Positions 44,134 through 52,696 are shown, counted from the first letter of the stretch. The stretch is DNA of 64,000 nucleotides from Micromonospora halotolerans (GCF_032108445.1 NZ_CP134876.1:6758001-6822000), one strand, 5' to 3'. Notes: generated from the sequence alone by a model not told the origin. Program-made: numbers and translations.

Positions 44134-44481
44134 ATGCGCCCGCAGCTGTTGACCATCGAGGTGGACCGGCTCGACGCCGGACGTGCCCGGCTTCGGCTGA
44201 CCGGCGAGCTGGACTTCGACACCGCGCCGGAACTCGTCGCCGCCGCCGCCGAGCTGCGCCGCGACGGCTGCCGGGAGCTGCTCCTCGACTTCTCCGCCGT
44301 GGCGCTCTGCGACTCCTCCGGCCTCAGCGCCCTGGTCGTCATCCACCGTGCCGGCGCCGGCCCGGTGCGGCTGGACGCCGTGAGCCCCCAGGTGCGGCAG
44401 CTGCTCGACCGCACCGGGCTGGCCGAGCTGCTGGCCGTCCCGCCCGCCGGGGAGACGGCGGCGACCCGCGACGTCGGCTGA
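44134..44481 (+). CDS. STAS-domain anti-sigma factor antagonist
   Basis: A 115-residue STAS protein from ATG 44134. LTIEVDRL, LRLTGELDFDTAPELVAAAAEL and LLLDFSAVALCDSSGLSALVVI give the fold, with Ser61 or Ser62 in DSSG as phosphorylation site. A GTG at 44080 overlapping the previous stop would add 18 poorly conserved-looking residues. It is the third STAS protein within 4.2 kb. A terminator-like hairpin follows. Confidence 0.87.
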   Translation: MRPQLLTIEVDRLDAGRARLRLTGELDFDTAPELVAAAAELRRDGCRELLLDFSAVALCDSSGLSALVVIHRAGAGPVRLDAVSPQVRQLLDRTGLAELLAVPPAGETAATRDVG

Positions 44482-44495
44482 CGGCGAACGGGGGT

Positions 44496-44528
44496 GGCCC
44501 CCGACCCTGGGACCAGGGGCCGGGGGCC
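44496..44528. terminator. Bidirectional hairpin between STAS and a convergent small gene
   Basis: An 8-base-pair GC stem (44496-44503 with 44521-44528), extended by four more pairs after a mismatch, lies between two convergent genes. Confidence 0.6.
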
Positions 44529-44540
44529 GGGGAGGGTGGC

Positions 44541-44855
44541 TCAGGCGGCGGGGACGGCCTGCAGGCGCGGGCCGGACTCGCGCAGCTCCCCCACCGTGGG
44601 CGACGCCGCGTCCTCCGGCGTGCCCGAATCGGGCGTCTGGAACAGGTAACGGACGAACTCCCCACCCACCTCGTTGTCGTCGGCTCCCGGCCACTGCCCC
44701 ACACAGTCGACGCCGACGACCTCGCGTCCGCTGCCGTCGTTCTCCTCCAGCAGCGCCCAGAGGGTCACCGGGTAGCTGCGGGTGGCCTCCGGGTCGACCT
44801 GCCACCTCGCGTACCAGCCGGGCCGGGCGGGGACGATCTCCACGATCCGTTTCAT
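44541..44855 (-). CDS. Small hypothetical protein
   Basis: A 104-residue acidic protein from ATG 44855 that I cannot place in a family. It begins MKRIVEIVPARPGWYARW, has the LWALLEENDGSGREVVGVD and GGEFVRYLFQ segments, and ends with a low-complexity tail. The aromatic WYARW and beta-strand pattern suggest a small folded beta domain. An AGG-type site precedes the start. It is convergent with the STAS gene and divergent from the DUF2267 fusion gene. Confidence 0.6.
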   Translation of the reverse strand: MKRIVEIVPARPGWYARWQVDPEATRSYPVTLWALLEENDGSGREVVGVDCVGQWPGADDNEVGGEFVRYLFQTPDSGTPEDAASPTVGELRESGPRLQAVPAA

Positions 44856-45040
44856 GACGACCTGCCCTTCCGCGTGCGTCGGAAGTTCTTCCGGTCCACC
44901 ACGATCGTGCGGCCCCCCGGGGTGACCGGCCCTCACCCGCAGGGAGTGAAGCCGGCCGGTCCGTCGGCGGCTGTTTCCTTCCCGGCAGCGCCGGGAAGGC
45001 CACCGGCGCAAGCGCAACCGACCAGGAACGAGGTGCGACG

Positions 45041-46015
45041 ATGCGCAAGCAGATGGAGGGCGACAACCAGCGCCGCCGGGCTCTGGCCCGGGACGCCCGG
45101 GGACGCGGTCGGCTTCCCAGCCAGACCGGCGCCAGCCTGAGCGCGTCCAAGCAGATCACCTCGCTGGACCGAGGCGAACGGTCCGGCCCGCCGCCGGCCG
45201 GCCGGCGCAAGCCGGACACGACGCGCGGCGGTCCCGCCCCGCCGCCCGCGGCCGTGGCGGAGCGCCCGCGCCCGCTGCCCGACGAGCGGCCGGCCCCGGT
45301 GACCACCCTGGGCTACCGGGACCTCGTCGGCGACGTGAGCCGGCGGGCGGGAGTCGACTTCGCCACCGCCAAGGTGGCGGCGGAGGCGACCGTGCTCGCG
45401 CTGGCCCGGGCGCTCGACGAGACCGAGCGGGAACGGCTGCTCGAGGCGGTGCCGGTGAAGCTGCACGACGTGGTGCCGGTCGACGGGCTCGCGCGGCGGC
45501 ACGATTTGCCCGGCTTCCTCGCCGAGGTGGGCCGGCGCAGCCGGCTGACGCCGGAACAGGCCCGCTACCAGGCGCAGGCCACCCTGGCCGCGCTGGCCGA
45601 CGCGGACGGCGAACTCGTCGAGTCGCTGCGCGTACCGGACGGGTTGCAGGACCTGCTCCCGCCGCCGCCGGCGGTCGGCGGCGGCCTGGTGGGCGCGACG
45701 TCCGCCACCGCCCCGCTGGACGAGGCGGAACTGCGCGACGCGCTCGGCCGGCTGCCGTACTGGTCCAGCGACCGGCAGTCGCTGGTGCGCACCATCGAGC
45801 TGCCGAACGGCAACCTGGACCGGGTGCTCGACCGGCTCGACCAGCTCCGGGGCGAGACCGGGCGCGGCCCGCAGATCGGCCGTCCCGGCCCGGACAGCGC
45901 CGTGCTCACCGTGCGCAGCCAGCAGGTCGACGGGGTGACGGCGGCGGACGTGGACCTGGCCCGGCGGGTCGACGACGCCATCGACGAGGCCGGCGCCGGG
46001 ATGAACGCCGGCTGA
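45041..46015 (+). CDS. DUF2267 protein fused to a degenerate pterin-dehydratase-like domain
   Basis: A 324-residue protein. The first 40 residues (MRKQMEGDNQRRRALARDAR...) are basic and of a kind often seen in actinobacteria. A DUF2267 domain (about 88-190, TTLGYRDLVGDVSRRAGVDF) follows. The C-terminal part (about 225-320: LDEAELRDALGRLPYWSSD, NGNLDRVLDRLDQL, VDGVTAADVDLARRVDDAI) resembles pterin-4a-carbinolamine dehydratase, but the catalytic HHP-type histidines are absent, so enzymatic activity is doubtful. I infer a structural or binding role. A strong terminator follows. Confidence 0.65.
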   Translation: MRKQMEGDNQRRRALARDARGRGRLPSQTGASLSASKQITSLDRGERSGPPPAGRRKPDTTRGGPAPPPAAVAERPRPLPDERPAPVTTLGYRDLVGDVSRRAGVDFATAKVAAEATVLALARALDETERERLLEAVPVKLHDVVPVDGLARRHDLPGFLAEVGRRSRLTPEQARYQAQATLAALADADGELVESLRVPDGLQDLLPPPPAVGGGLVGATSATAPLDEAELRDALGRLPYWSSDRQSLVRTIELPNGNLDRVLDRLDQLRGETGRGPQIGRPGPDSAVLTVRSQQVDGVTAADVDLARRVDDAIDEAGAGMNAG

Positions 46016-46027
46016 GCCACGGCCGGT

Positions 46028-46060
46028 CCGGGCCGGCGGGCGCCACGCCCGCCGGCCCGG
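46028..46060 (+). terminator. Hairpin terminator after the DUF2267 fusion gene
   Basis: A perfect 15-base-pair GC stem (46028-46042 with 46046-46060) and a three-base loop start 13 bases after the stop codon. Confidence 0.8.
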
Positions 46061-46085
46061 GGTGCGCCGGGTACCGTTGCCCGCC

Positions 46086-46877
46086 GTGGACAGCGACGCC
46101 GAGGCCCTGGAGATCGTCGTGGACCCGGCCCGGCCCACCGGCCGGACGCTGCTCGCCGCGGGGGTCGAACAGTCGTACGTCGACCTGGCGGACCCTCGCC
46201 ACCTGCACTTCGAGTACGTACGGCGGATGGCCGCCGTGGTCGACCTGGCCGCCCCGCCGGGTCGGCCGTTGGCCGTCCTGCACCTGGGCGGCGGGGCGCT
46301 CACCCTGCCCCGCTGGCTGGCCGCCGCCCGGCCCGGCTCACCCCAGCGGGTGATCGAGCGGGACCCGGCGGTGGTCGAGCTGGTCCGCCGCGAGCTGCCC
46401 CCGGTGCCGCCGGAGGTGGTCGTCGAGATCGGCGACGCCCGGGACGCGGTCGCCGCCGCCCCGGCCGGGGCGTACGACGTGGTGCTGGCCGACGTCTACC
46501 GGGCGGCCCGGATGCCCCGGCACGTGGCCAGCGTGGAGTTCGCCGCCGAGGTGGCCCGGGTGCTCCGCCCGGACGGCGTCCTCCTGGTCAACGTCACCGA
46601 CCTGCCGCCGCTCGTGCACACCCGGACCCAGGTGGCCACCCTGCGGGCGGTCTTCGCCGACGTCTGCCTGGTCACCGACCGGCGGATGCTGCGCGGCCGG
46701 CGGTACGGCAACCTGGTCCTCGCCGCGTCCACCCGTCCCGACCGGCTGCCGGTACGCCGGCTCGTCGCCCGCGCCGCCGGCGACCCGGTGCCCGGGGGCG
46801 TGCTGCACGGGGCGACGCTCGACGCGTTCGTCGCGGGGACCCGGCCGGCCACCGACGCCACCCTCGCCGAGCGCTGA
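46086..46877 (+). CDS. Spermidine-synthase-like methyltransferase-fold protein
   Basis: A 263-residue protein from GTG 46086. It has the spermidine synthase-type Rossmann fold: VEQSYVDLADPRHLHFEYVRRM, LAVLHLGGGALTLPRWLAAA (motif I), QRVIERDPAVVELVR (motif II) and YDVVLADVYRAARMPRHVAS. The residues that bind putrescine and decarboxylated SAM in true SpeE are not clearly retained, and the lone form lacking N-terminal strands is common in actinobacteria, so the reaction is uncertain. Lies between a terminator and the AI-2E permease gene. Confidence 0.75.
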   Translation: MDSDAEALEIVVDPARPTGRTLLAAGVEQSYVDLADPRHLHFEYVRRMAAVVDLAAPPGRPLAVLHLGGGALTLPRWLAAARPGSPQRVIERDPAVVELVRRELPPVPPEVVVEIGDARDAVAAAPAGAYDVVLADVYRAARMPRHVASVEFAAEVARVLRPDGVLLVNVTDLPPLVHTRTQVATLRAVFADVCLVTDRRMLRGRRYGNLVLAASTRPDRLPVRRLVARAAGDPVPGGVLHGATLDAFVAGTRPATDATLAER

Positions 46878-46918
46878 CGGCGGGGTTTCCCCTCATCCGG
46901 TGCGGGTAGCCGCGCCGG

Positions 46919-48043
46919 ATGAGCAGAGCCGACGACCGGTCCACCGCCCGCCGGGCGCTGATCGTGATCGGTCTGGTGCTCGCCACGCTGATGGGGCTGG
47001 CGCTCGTCTGGGCGACCCGGCGGGTGCTGGTCTGGGGCCTCGTCGCGGCGTTCTTCGCGGTGGCCCTGAACCCCCTGGTCGACCGGGTGGAACGGCGGCT
47101 GGTGCGGCGCCGGGCCCTGGCCACCCTGCTGGTCTTCCTGGCCGCCTTCGTGCTGCTGGCCGCGCTGGGCGCGATGATCGTGCTGCCGCTGGCCGACGAG
47201 CTGGGCCGGTTCGCCGACCGGGCGCCGGAGCTGCTCCGCGAGGCGCGCGCCGGGCGCGGACCGGTCGGCGAGGTCCTCAACCGGTTCCACCTGCTCCGGT
47301 ACGCCGACACCCACGCCGACCAGATCCAGCGCTACGGCTCCCGGCTCGGCCAGCCGGCGGTCGGGGTGCTCCGGGGCGTGCTGGAGATCGTCGCCGCGGT
47401 GCTCACCGTGGTGGTGCTGGCCTACCTGATGGTGCTGGAGGCCCCGAAGATCATCGCCGGCACGCTCCAACTGATCGGCGACGGCGCGGCGGAGCGGCTG
47501 CGGCGCATCGGCCGGGACTCCTCCCGGATCATCACCGGCTACCTCAGCGGCAACCTGCTCATCAGCGTCATCTGCGGCGGCCTGACCTTCGCAGTGCTCG
47601 TCCTCGTCGGGGTGCCGTTCGCCGGGGTGATCGCCCTGGTGGTCGCGCTGGCCGACCTGGTGCCGCTGGTCGGGGCCACCATCGGGGCGATCGTCGCGGC
47701 GGGGGCCGGGTTCCTGCACTCCCCCACAGCCGGCGTGGTGGTGCTGGTCTTCTTCGTGGTCTACCAGCAGGTCGAGAACCACCTGCTGCAACCGGTCATC
47801 ATGGCCCGCGCGGTCCGGCTGAACCCGTTGACCGTGCTGGTGAGCGTGCTGCTCGCCGCCGAGCTGGCCGGCCTGGTGGGCGCCCTGCTGGCCATCCCGG
47901 TGGCCGGGATCGGGCAGGTGCTGCTGCGCGAATTCGCCCGGACCGGCCGGCAGGCCCTGCCCGTCCCGGCGCCCGCGGGCCCGGACGCGGCGGCCGGCGG
48001 ACGGGCTCCCGGGGACGGGAAGCCGCCGCCGGCCGGCGGTTAA
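46919..48043 (+). CDS. AI-2E family (PerM/YdiK-type) membrane permease
   Basis: A 374-residue protein with about seven or eight membrane helices, e.g. ALIVIGLVLATLMGLALVWA (13-32), LATLLVFLAAFVLLAALGAMIVL (67-89), and a C-terminal group including LIALVVALADLVPLVGATIGAIVAAG and VVLVFFVVYQQVENHLLQPVIM. The PLVGATIG and YQxxENHLLxPxI signatures define the AI-2E transporter family, whose members move small molecules or ions; AI-2 export is established for few. The Ala/Pro/Gly-rich tail is unstructured. It converges on the NADH dehydrogenase gene with a 16-base gap. Confidence 0.88.
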   Translation: MSRADDRSTARRALIVIGLVLATLMGLALVWATRRVLVWGLVAAFFAVALNPLVDRVERRLVRRRALATLLVFLAAFVLLAALGAMIVLPLADELGRFADRAPELLREARAGRGPVGEVLNRFHLLRYADTHADQIQRYGSRLGQPAVGVLRGVLEIVAAVLTVVVLAYLMVLEAPKIIAGTLQLIGDGAAERLRRIGRDSSRIITGYLSGNLLISVICGGLTFAVLVLVGVPFAGVIALVVALADLVPLVGATIGAIVAAGAGFLHSPTAGVVVLVFFVVYQQVENHLLQPVIMARAVRLNPLTVLVSVLLAAELAGLVGALLAIPVAGIGQVLLREFARTGRQALPVPAPAGPDAAAGGRAPGDGKPPPAGG

Positions 48044-48059
48044 GCCGCGCGGACCGGAG

Positions 48060-49358
48060 TCAGCGCCGCCGCACCATCTCGGGCGACTCGCTCTCCAGCG
48101 GCACCGCGTTCGCCGGGACCAGGCCCAGCTGCACGGCCGGCCGGGGCAGGGCGGCGTCGAGCAGCCAGTCCGCGCCGACCCGCGCCCGGTTGCTCGGCAT
48201 GGCGTACAGGTGGTAGCCGCGGGTGACCGTCTTGGCCGGCAGGCCGGCCAGCGGCACGTGCAGCGGGTTGGCCGCCGCCTCCTTGCCGCCCAGGTCGACC
48301 ACCCAGCCCAGGTCGCGGTGCTTGTACGTCTTCCGGGTGCCCCTGCCGTAGGAGGCGGCGATGTTGTGGGCCGCGAGCTTGCCCTGCCGCTGCGCGTGCT
48401 GGGCGGTCATGGCGCAGATCTGCCCGGGGCGGGTCGCATCGGGCACGGCCGCCGCGTCGCCGCAGGCGAACACCTCCGGGTAGCCGGGAACGTTGAGGTA
48501 CTCGTCCACCACGAGGCGGCCCTTCTCGGTGCGCAGCCCCAGCTCGGCCACGAACGGGTCGGGGCGCACCCCGACACACCAGACCAGGCTGCACGTCGGG
48601 ACGTACTCGCCGTCGGTGAGCATCACCCCGTCCGGGGTGGCCTCGGAGACCGAGGTGCCCATGCGCACGTCGACGCCGCGCCGGCGCAGCACCCGGTCGG
48701 CGGTGACGGACAGGCGCTGGTCCAGCTCGGGCAGCACGCGCGGGGCCACGTCCAGCAGCATCCAGCGGGGACGCACCTTGAGGTGGGGCCGCTGGGCCAT
48801 CAGCCGGTCGGTGAAGAGCTGGCCGTGCGCGGCGACCTCGGTGCCGGTGTAGCCCGCGCCGACCACCACGAAGGTGGTCCGGGACCGCTGCTCGGCCGGG
48901 TCCTCGGCCAGCTCGGCCAGCTCGACCTGCCGGACCACGTGGTCGTGCAGGTAGAGCGCCTCGGGCAGGCCGCGGAAGCCATGCGCGTACTCGGTCACCC
49001 CGGGGATCGGCAGCAGCTTGTTGACGCTGCCGACGGAGAGCACCAGCCGGTCGTACGCGAGCTGGCCGTGGTCCCCCTCGACGGAGCGGTAGCCGACCCA
49101 GCGGTTCTGCAGGTCGACCCGATCCGCCTCGCCGACGACCACCCGGACGCCGTCGAGGGTGCCGGCGAGCGGCACGGCGATCCGGGTGGGCTCGACCACG
49201 CCGGCGGCGACCTCGGGCAGCAGCGGCAGGTAGAGGAAGTAGTCGGTCGTGTTCAACACGACGATCTCGGCCCGCTTGCCGGCCAACCGGCTCAACGCCT
49301 TCGCCGCGTGGTATCCGGCGAACCCGGCCCCCACGATCACCACACGAGGTTTCGTCAT
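48060..49358 (-). CDS. Type II NADH dehydrogenase-like flavoprotein
   Basis: A 432-residue FAD/NAD-binding protein. RVVIVGAGFAGYHAAKAL (about 4-21) binds FAD, TTFVVVGAGYTGTEVAAHG (about 160-178) binds NADH, and VFACGDAAAVPDATRPGQICAMTAQHAQRQG (about 293-323) is the second FAD segment with the AQxAxxQG quinone-site motif. It lacks a membrane helix; the amphipathic C-terminus may attach it to the membrane. It probably passes electrons from NADH to menaquinone without proton pumping. ATG 49358 gives the canonical N-terminus. It lies downstream of the amylo-glucosidase-type gene. Confidence 0.88.
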   Translation of the reverse strand: MTKPRVVIVGAGFAGYHAAKALSRLAGKRAEIVVLNTTDYFLYLPLLPEVAAGVVEPTRIAVPLAGTLDGVRVVVGEADRVDLQNRWVGYRSVEGDHGQLAYDRLVLSVGSVNKLLPIPGVTEYAHGFRGLPEALYLHDHVVRQVELAELAEDPAEQRSRTTFVVVGAGYTGTEVAAHGQLFTDRLMAQRPHLKVRPRWMLLDVAPRVLPELDQRLSVTADRVLRRRGVDVRMGTSVSEATPDGVMLTDGEYVPTCSLVWCVGVRPDPFVAELGLRTEKGRLVVDEYLNVPGYPEVFACGDAAAVPDATRPGQICAMTAQHAQRQGKLAAHNIAASYGRGTRKTYKHRDLGWVVDLGGKEAAANPLHVPLAGLPAKTVTRGYHLYAMPSNRARVGADWLLDAALPRPAVQLGLVPANAVPLESESPEMVRRR

Positions 49359-49400
49359 GCCCGCTGCCGTTCCCGTCGAGGACCCCGACAAACGTGGCCG

Positions 49401-51551
49401 TCAGTCGGGGGCGAGCCGGACGTACCCGGTCCGGCCGACCGCCTCCACGTCCCAGCAGCGGCCGAAGGCGCGGACCCGCTCGGCGGTGATCCGACCCAGT
49501 TCGGGCGGCACGTCCGCGTCGATCTCCAGCCGGCCGCCTACCGGGTTGAGGTTGAGCATGGCCCGGACCAGCGCCAGCGGCGCGCCGGCCGCCCAGGCCT
49601 GCGGGCTGCACGCGGTGGGGTACGGCACCGCGAACATGGTCCGCTCCCGCATGTAGCCGCTGAGCGCCTCGGGAAGCCGGTAGCCGAACTGCTCGGCCGC
49701 GTCGAGAAGGGCCAGGCTGATCCGGTTGGCCTCCGCCCGGTAGCCGTAGCGGACCAGCCCGAGCACAGCGATCGAGTTGTCGTGCGGCCACACCGTGCCG
49801 AGGTGGTAGCCGAGGGCGTTGTACGGCCGGTCCTCCCGAGACAGGGTCCGGATGCCCCAGCCGGAGAACATGTCCTCGTGCATGAGCTGGCGCACCACCG
49901 CCTCGGCGCGCTCAGGTGGGACGATGCCGCTCCACAGCAGGTGTCCCATGTTGGAGGTCTTCGAGTCGATCGGGGTCTTGTCGCCGTCCAGGCCGACCGC
50001 GTAGAAGCCGCCCCGCTCATCGAGCCAGAAGTCTCGGTTGAACCGCTCGTGGAGCCGGGCCGCGTCGGCGCGCAACCGGGTGGCCAGCCGCGGGTCCGCG
50101 AGCGGCCCGTCGGCCAGTTCGGCCAGGCGCAGTTTCGCGTCGTAGGTGTAGCCCTGGAGCTCACAGGTGGCGATCGGCAGCACGGGGATCCGGCCGTCGG
50201 AGAAGCAGACCCCGTCCGGGGAGTCCCGCCAGCACTGGTTGCCCAGTCCCTCGGGCGAGCGGGTGGCGTACTCGACGTAGCCGTCTCCGTCCCGATCCCC
50301 GTAGGTGTCGATCCAGTGCAGTGCGGCGAGTGCGTGCTCCCGCAGCCGATGCACCATGTCGTCGTCGCCGCTCCACCGCCAGTACTCGGAGAGCAGGATC
50401 AGCCAGAGCTGGGTGGCGTCGGCGGTGCCGTAGTACGGGGTGTACGGCTTCGTCCCGGTGCGGGTCAGCTCCCCGCTGCGCACCTCGTGCAGGATTCGGC
50501 CGGGCTCCTCGTCGGTGAAGTCGTCACACCGGGTGCCCTGGAGCCGGGCGAGCGCCAGCAGCGCCCCCTGGGCCAGGCCGGGTCCGGCCACCAGCGTCTG
50601 GTAGGCGGTGATCAGGGTGTCCCGGCCGAACACGGTCAGGAACCAGGGCAGCCCGGCCCCCGGCAGCATGATCCGCTGGCCCTTGACCTCCAGGTCGAGC
50701 CGGAGCGCGGCCAGGTCGTACCGGGACCGGCGGACAATCCGCTCCAGCGCGGTGCTGTCGCTGCGCAGCACGGCCCGGGTCTCCACCCAGCGGCGCAGCG
50801 GGTCCTCGCCCCGCCCGTGCAGCACGTCGGCGATGTCCCCGCGCACCGGCTCCACCACGCCCAGCCCGGGTGGCAGCGGCACCTCCAGGTCGACCTGCCA
50901 CTCCTGCCGGGATTGCAGCTCCACCTCCCAGACCAGCTCGTCGCCCTCCACCCGGTCCGGGGGCAGTGAGGAGCGCACGTCGGCGCGGGCCTGGAAGCCG
51001 TTCCGCTCGTACCGAAAGGACAGCGCCGCGCCGTCGACGCCGTGCCGGCGGACGATGTCGGCCGACCGGTCGCGTACGCCGGACTTGACCTCGAACAGGT
51101 CGGCGAAGTCGGCGGCGACGGCGAGCCGCAGCTCGATCCGCACCGGTTCGGTGCGGTACGAGAGCAACTCGATTCGCTCGTGGAAGCCCTCCCCGACGTA
51201 GCGCAGACGGCGCGCGCCGACGGAGTCCGGCGGCAGACCGGGCAGCTCGGGATTGGTGAGTACGAACTGCGCGGAGTAGTGGTCGACGGTCTCCGAGCGC
51301 AGCGCCAGAAGCCGGCCGCCGTTGACGGTGAGCAGCCAGCCGCTGAGCAGGCGGGTGTCGAGATGGACCAGCCCGCCGATGCTGCCCGGCGGCACGTCCC
51401 CGCACCGGTCCGAGTACAGGAACGTCGGCCCGCTGAGCACCGCGATCGAGTCGGGACCCAGTTCCGGCGGGACGGCTCGCTGGTCGCCGGGCTCGGCGGC
51501 GGTGACCACTCCGGGCGTCGCGTCGGCGGGAGTCGGGCGGACGACGGCCAT
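49401..51551 (-). CDS. Amylo-alpha-1,6-glucosidase-type (GH63/GH15-like) enzyme
   Basis: A 716-residue protein with an N-terminal glycogen-debranching-type domain (about 30-240: SIAVLSGPTFLYSDRCGDV, GGLVHLDTRLLSGW) and an (alpha/alpha)6 barrel (about 260-650). GLPWFLTVFGRDTLITAYQTL, YYGTADATQLWLILLSEYWRW and LGYHLGTVWPHDNSIAVLGLVRYG contain the likely catalytic acids and binding residues. Actinobacterial homologues are annotated as glycogen-debranching N-terminal domain proteins; they may trim alpha-glucans. ATG 51551 has GGGGAG upstream. It is far from glgX but could act on the same pools. Confidence 0.85.
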   Translation of the reverse strand: MAVVRPTPADATPGVVTAAEPGDQRAVPPELGPDSIAVLSGPTFLYSDRCGDVPPGSIGGLVHLDTRLLSGWLLTVNGGRLLALRSETVDHYSAQFVLTNPELPGLPPDSVGARRLRYVGEGFHERIELLSYRTEPVRIELRLAVAADFADLFEVKSGVRDRSADIVRRHGVDGAALSFRYERNGFQARADVRSSLPPDRVEGDELVWEVELQSRQEWQVDLEVPLPPGLGVVEPVRGDIADVLHGRGEDPLRRWVETRAVLRSDSTALERIVRRSRYDLAALRLDLEVKGQRIMLPGAGLPWFLTVFGRDTLITAYQTLVAGPGLAQGALLALARLQGTRCDDFTDEEPGRILHEVRSGELTRTGTKPYTPYYGTADATQLWLILLSEYWRWSGDDDMVHRLREHALAALHWIDTYGDRDGDGYVEYATRSPEGLGNQCWRDSPDGVCFSDGRIPVLPIATCELQGYTYDAKLRLAELADGPLADPRLATRLRADAARLHERFNRDFWLDERGGFYAVGLDGDKTPIDSKTSNMGHLLWSGIVPPERAEAVVRQLMHEDMFSGWGIRTLSREDRPYNALGYHLGTVWPHDNSIAVLGLVRYGYRAEANRISLALLDAAEQFGYRLPEALSGYMRERTMFAVPYPTACSPQAWAAGAPLALVRAMLNLNPVGGRLEIDADVPPELGRITAERVRAFGRCWDVEAVGRTGYVRLAPD

Positions 51552-51717
51552 GCTCCCCACCGTAGGAACGGCGGTCACCGAGCGTCATCACCCGCTCCGG
51601 GTGAAAGCTCCATCTGCGGCCGCCCGTATGGGCAACTGTCACGATGCCGGGCAGCTGACCCGACGCGAGGCGACCGGACCGGTGGCGGCCGCCGTTCGGG
51701 CGGCCGTCGCCGCGCCG

Positions 51718-52251
51718 TCAACCCTGAGGCGGCTCCGGCGCGGTGATCGCCCAGCGCTCGTGGTCCCGCCAGGCGCCGTCGATGAACAGGTAGTCCGGCG
51801 AGAATCCCTCCCGCCGGAACCCGAGCCGCCGGGCCAGCTTCTTCGACGGCTCGTTGCCGGGCTGGATGTTCGCCTCCAGCCGGTGCAGCCCCAGCGCGGT
51901 GAACGCGTGCTCGACGACCAGCCGGACCCCGGCCGAGGTGTGCCCGGTGCCCGCGTACGGCAGGAAGGCGGCGTAGCCCAGGTAGCCGCCGCGCAGCGCG
52001 CCCAGCACGATGCCGCTGATGTTCGCGTACCCGGCGATCGCGCCGGTGGCCCGGTCGCAGAGCAGGTACCCGGAGCTGTTCCGCGCCCGGATCTTGCGCA
52101 GGTAGGCGGCGTACTGCTCGGCGTCGTCGGGCGCGGCGAGCCACGGGTGGTGCAGGTCACGGCTGCGCCGGGCGGCGGCGACGAACTCCGGCTCGTCGGT
52201 GGGACGGGGACGGCGGATCGCGACGCGGCCGTCGCTGCGCAGGTACCTCAC
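51718..52251 (-). CDS. GNAT-family acetyltransferase (RimJ-like)
   Basis: A 177-residue acetyltransferase from GTG 52251, beginning RYLRSDGRVAIRRPRPTDEPEFV. YAAFLPYAGTGHTSAGVRLVVEHAF (about 100-124) is the acetyl-CoA site, ANIQPGNEPSKKLARRLGFRREG (about 133-155) the NxxSxxLxxxxGF motif of protein N-terminal acetyltransferases such as RimJ. WRDHERWAI closes the domain. Another GTG or longer frame upstream has no coding sense. The target is unknown. Confidence 0.82.
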   Translation of the reverse strand: MRYLRSDGRVAIRRPRPTDEPEFVAAARRSRDLHHPWLAAPDDAEQYAAYLRKIRARNSSGYLLCDRATGAIAGYANISGIVLGALRGGYLGYAAFLPYAGTGHTSAGVRLVVEHAFTALGLHRLEANIQPGNEPSKKLARRLGFRREGFSPDYLFIDGAWRDHERWAITAPEPPQG

Positions 52252-52696
52252 GGTGATCCACTCTCGGTCACGCGCCCGCCCGCTGTCCAACCGGGGTCGC
52301 GCCGCCCGCCGGGGTGCCCTAGCGTGGCACCCGAGGACGGGAGGTCGATCATGAGGACTGCGCCACTCGGCACGGTGCTGGTTTCCGCTTCGCCGCTGGG
52401 CGGCCCGGTGTCCTGACCTGACCGGCGCGGCTCCGCCGGCGGCTCCCGGTCGCCCCCGCGGTGTCAGACGCGCCGAGCTGGAGTCGTCGAAGCCCGACGC
52501 ACCCGGTGCTCCCCACCGGGCCCGACACCACCACCCTCGCCGCGAAGCGATGCGGTGATCCGCCCTGCGCGGGTCCCGACGTCCCGGCGTGCCCGCACGC
52601 CACCACATCGCTTCCGAGGGAGTTCCTCGTGTTTCCGGACAACCCGTCCGGGTGCCGCGTCGCACCCGGACCGCATACCCCTGCCCGGTGGCCGGC
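52252..52696. other. 445-base gap between divergent GNAT and MFS genes
   Basis: No convincing full gene. It contains the 21-codon frame at 52351 with a strong ribosome-binding site and a 7-bp hairpin at 52502-52520 (CCCGGTG pairing with CACCGGG, five-base loop) that could be an attenuator between that frame and the permease gene. Long apparent frames here are shadows. Confidence 0.45.
52351..52416 (+). CDS. 21-residue open reading frame, possible leader peptide
   Basis: ATG 52351 is preceded by GGGAGG (52339-52344) at good spacing and opens a 21-codon frame ending TGA at 52414. The product (MRTAPLGTVLVSASPLGGPV plus S) is mildly hydrophobic with no recognised motif or amino-acid run. It sits 280 bases before the MFS gene in a gap with no other gene. 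It may be a translated leader or a false positive. Confidence 0.3.
   Translation: MRTAPLGTVLVSASPLGGPVS

Noticed and set aside
48210-50969. 919-codon plus-strand frame across the NADH dehydrogenase and amylo-glucosidase genes
   Set aside because: Spans two well-supported opposite-strand genes and has antisense-type composition.
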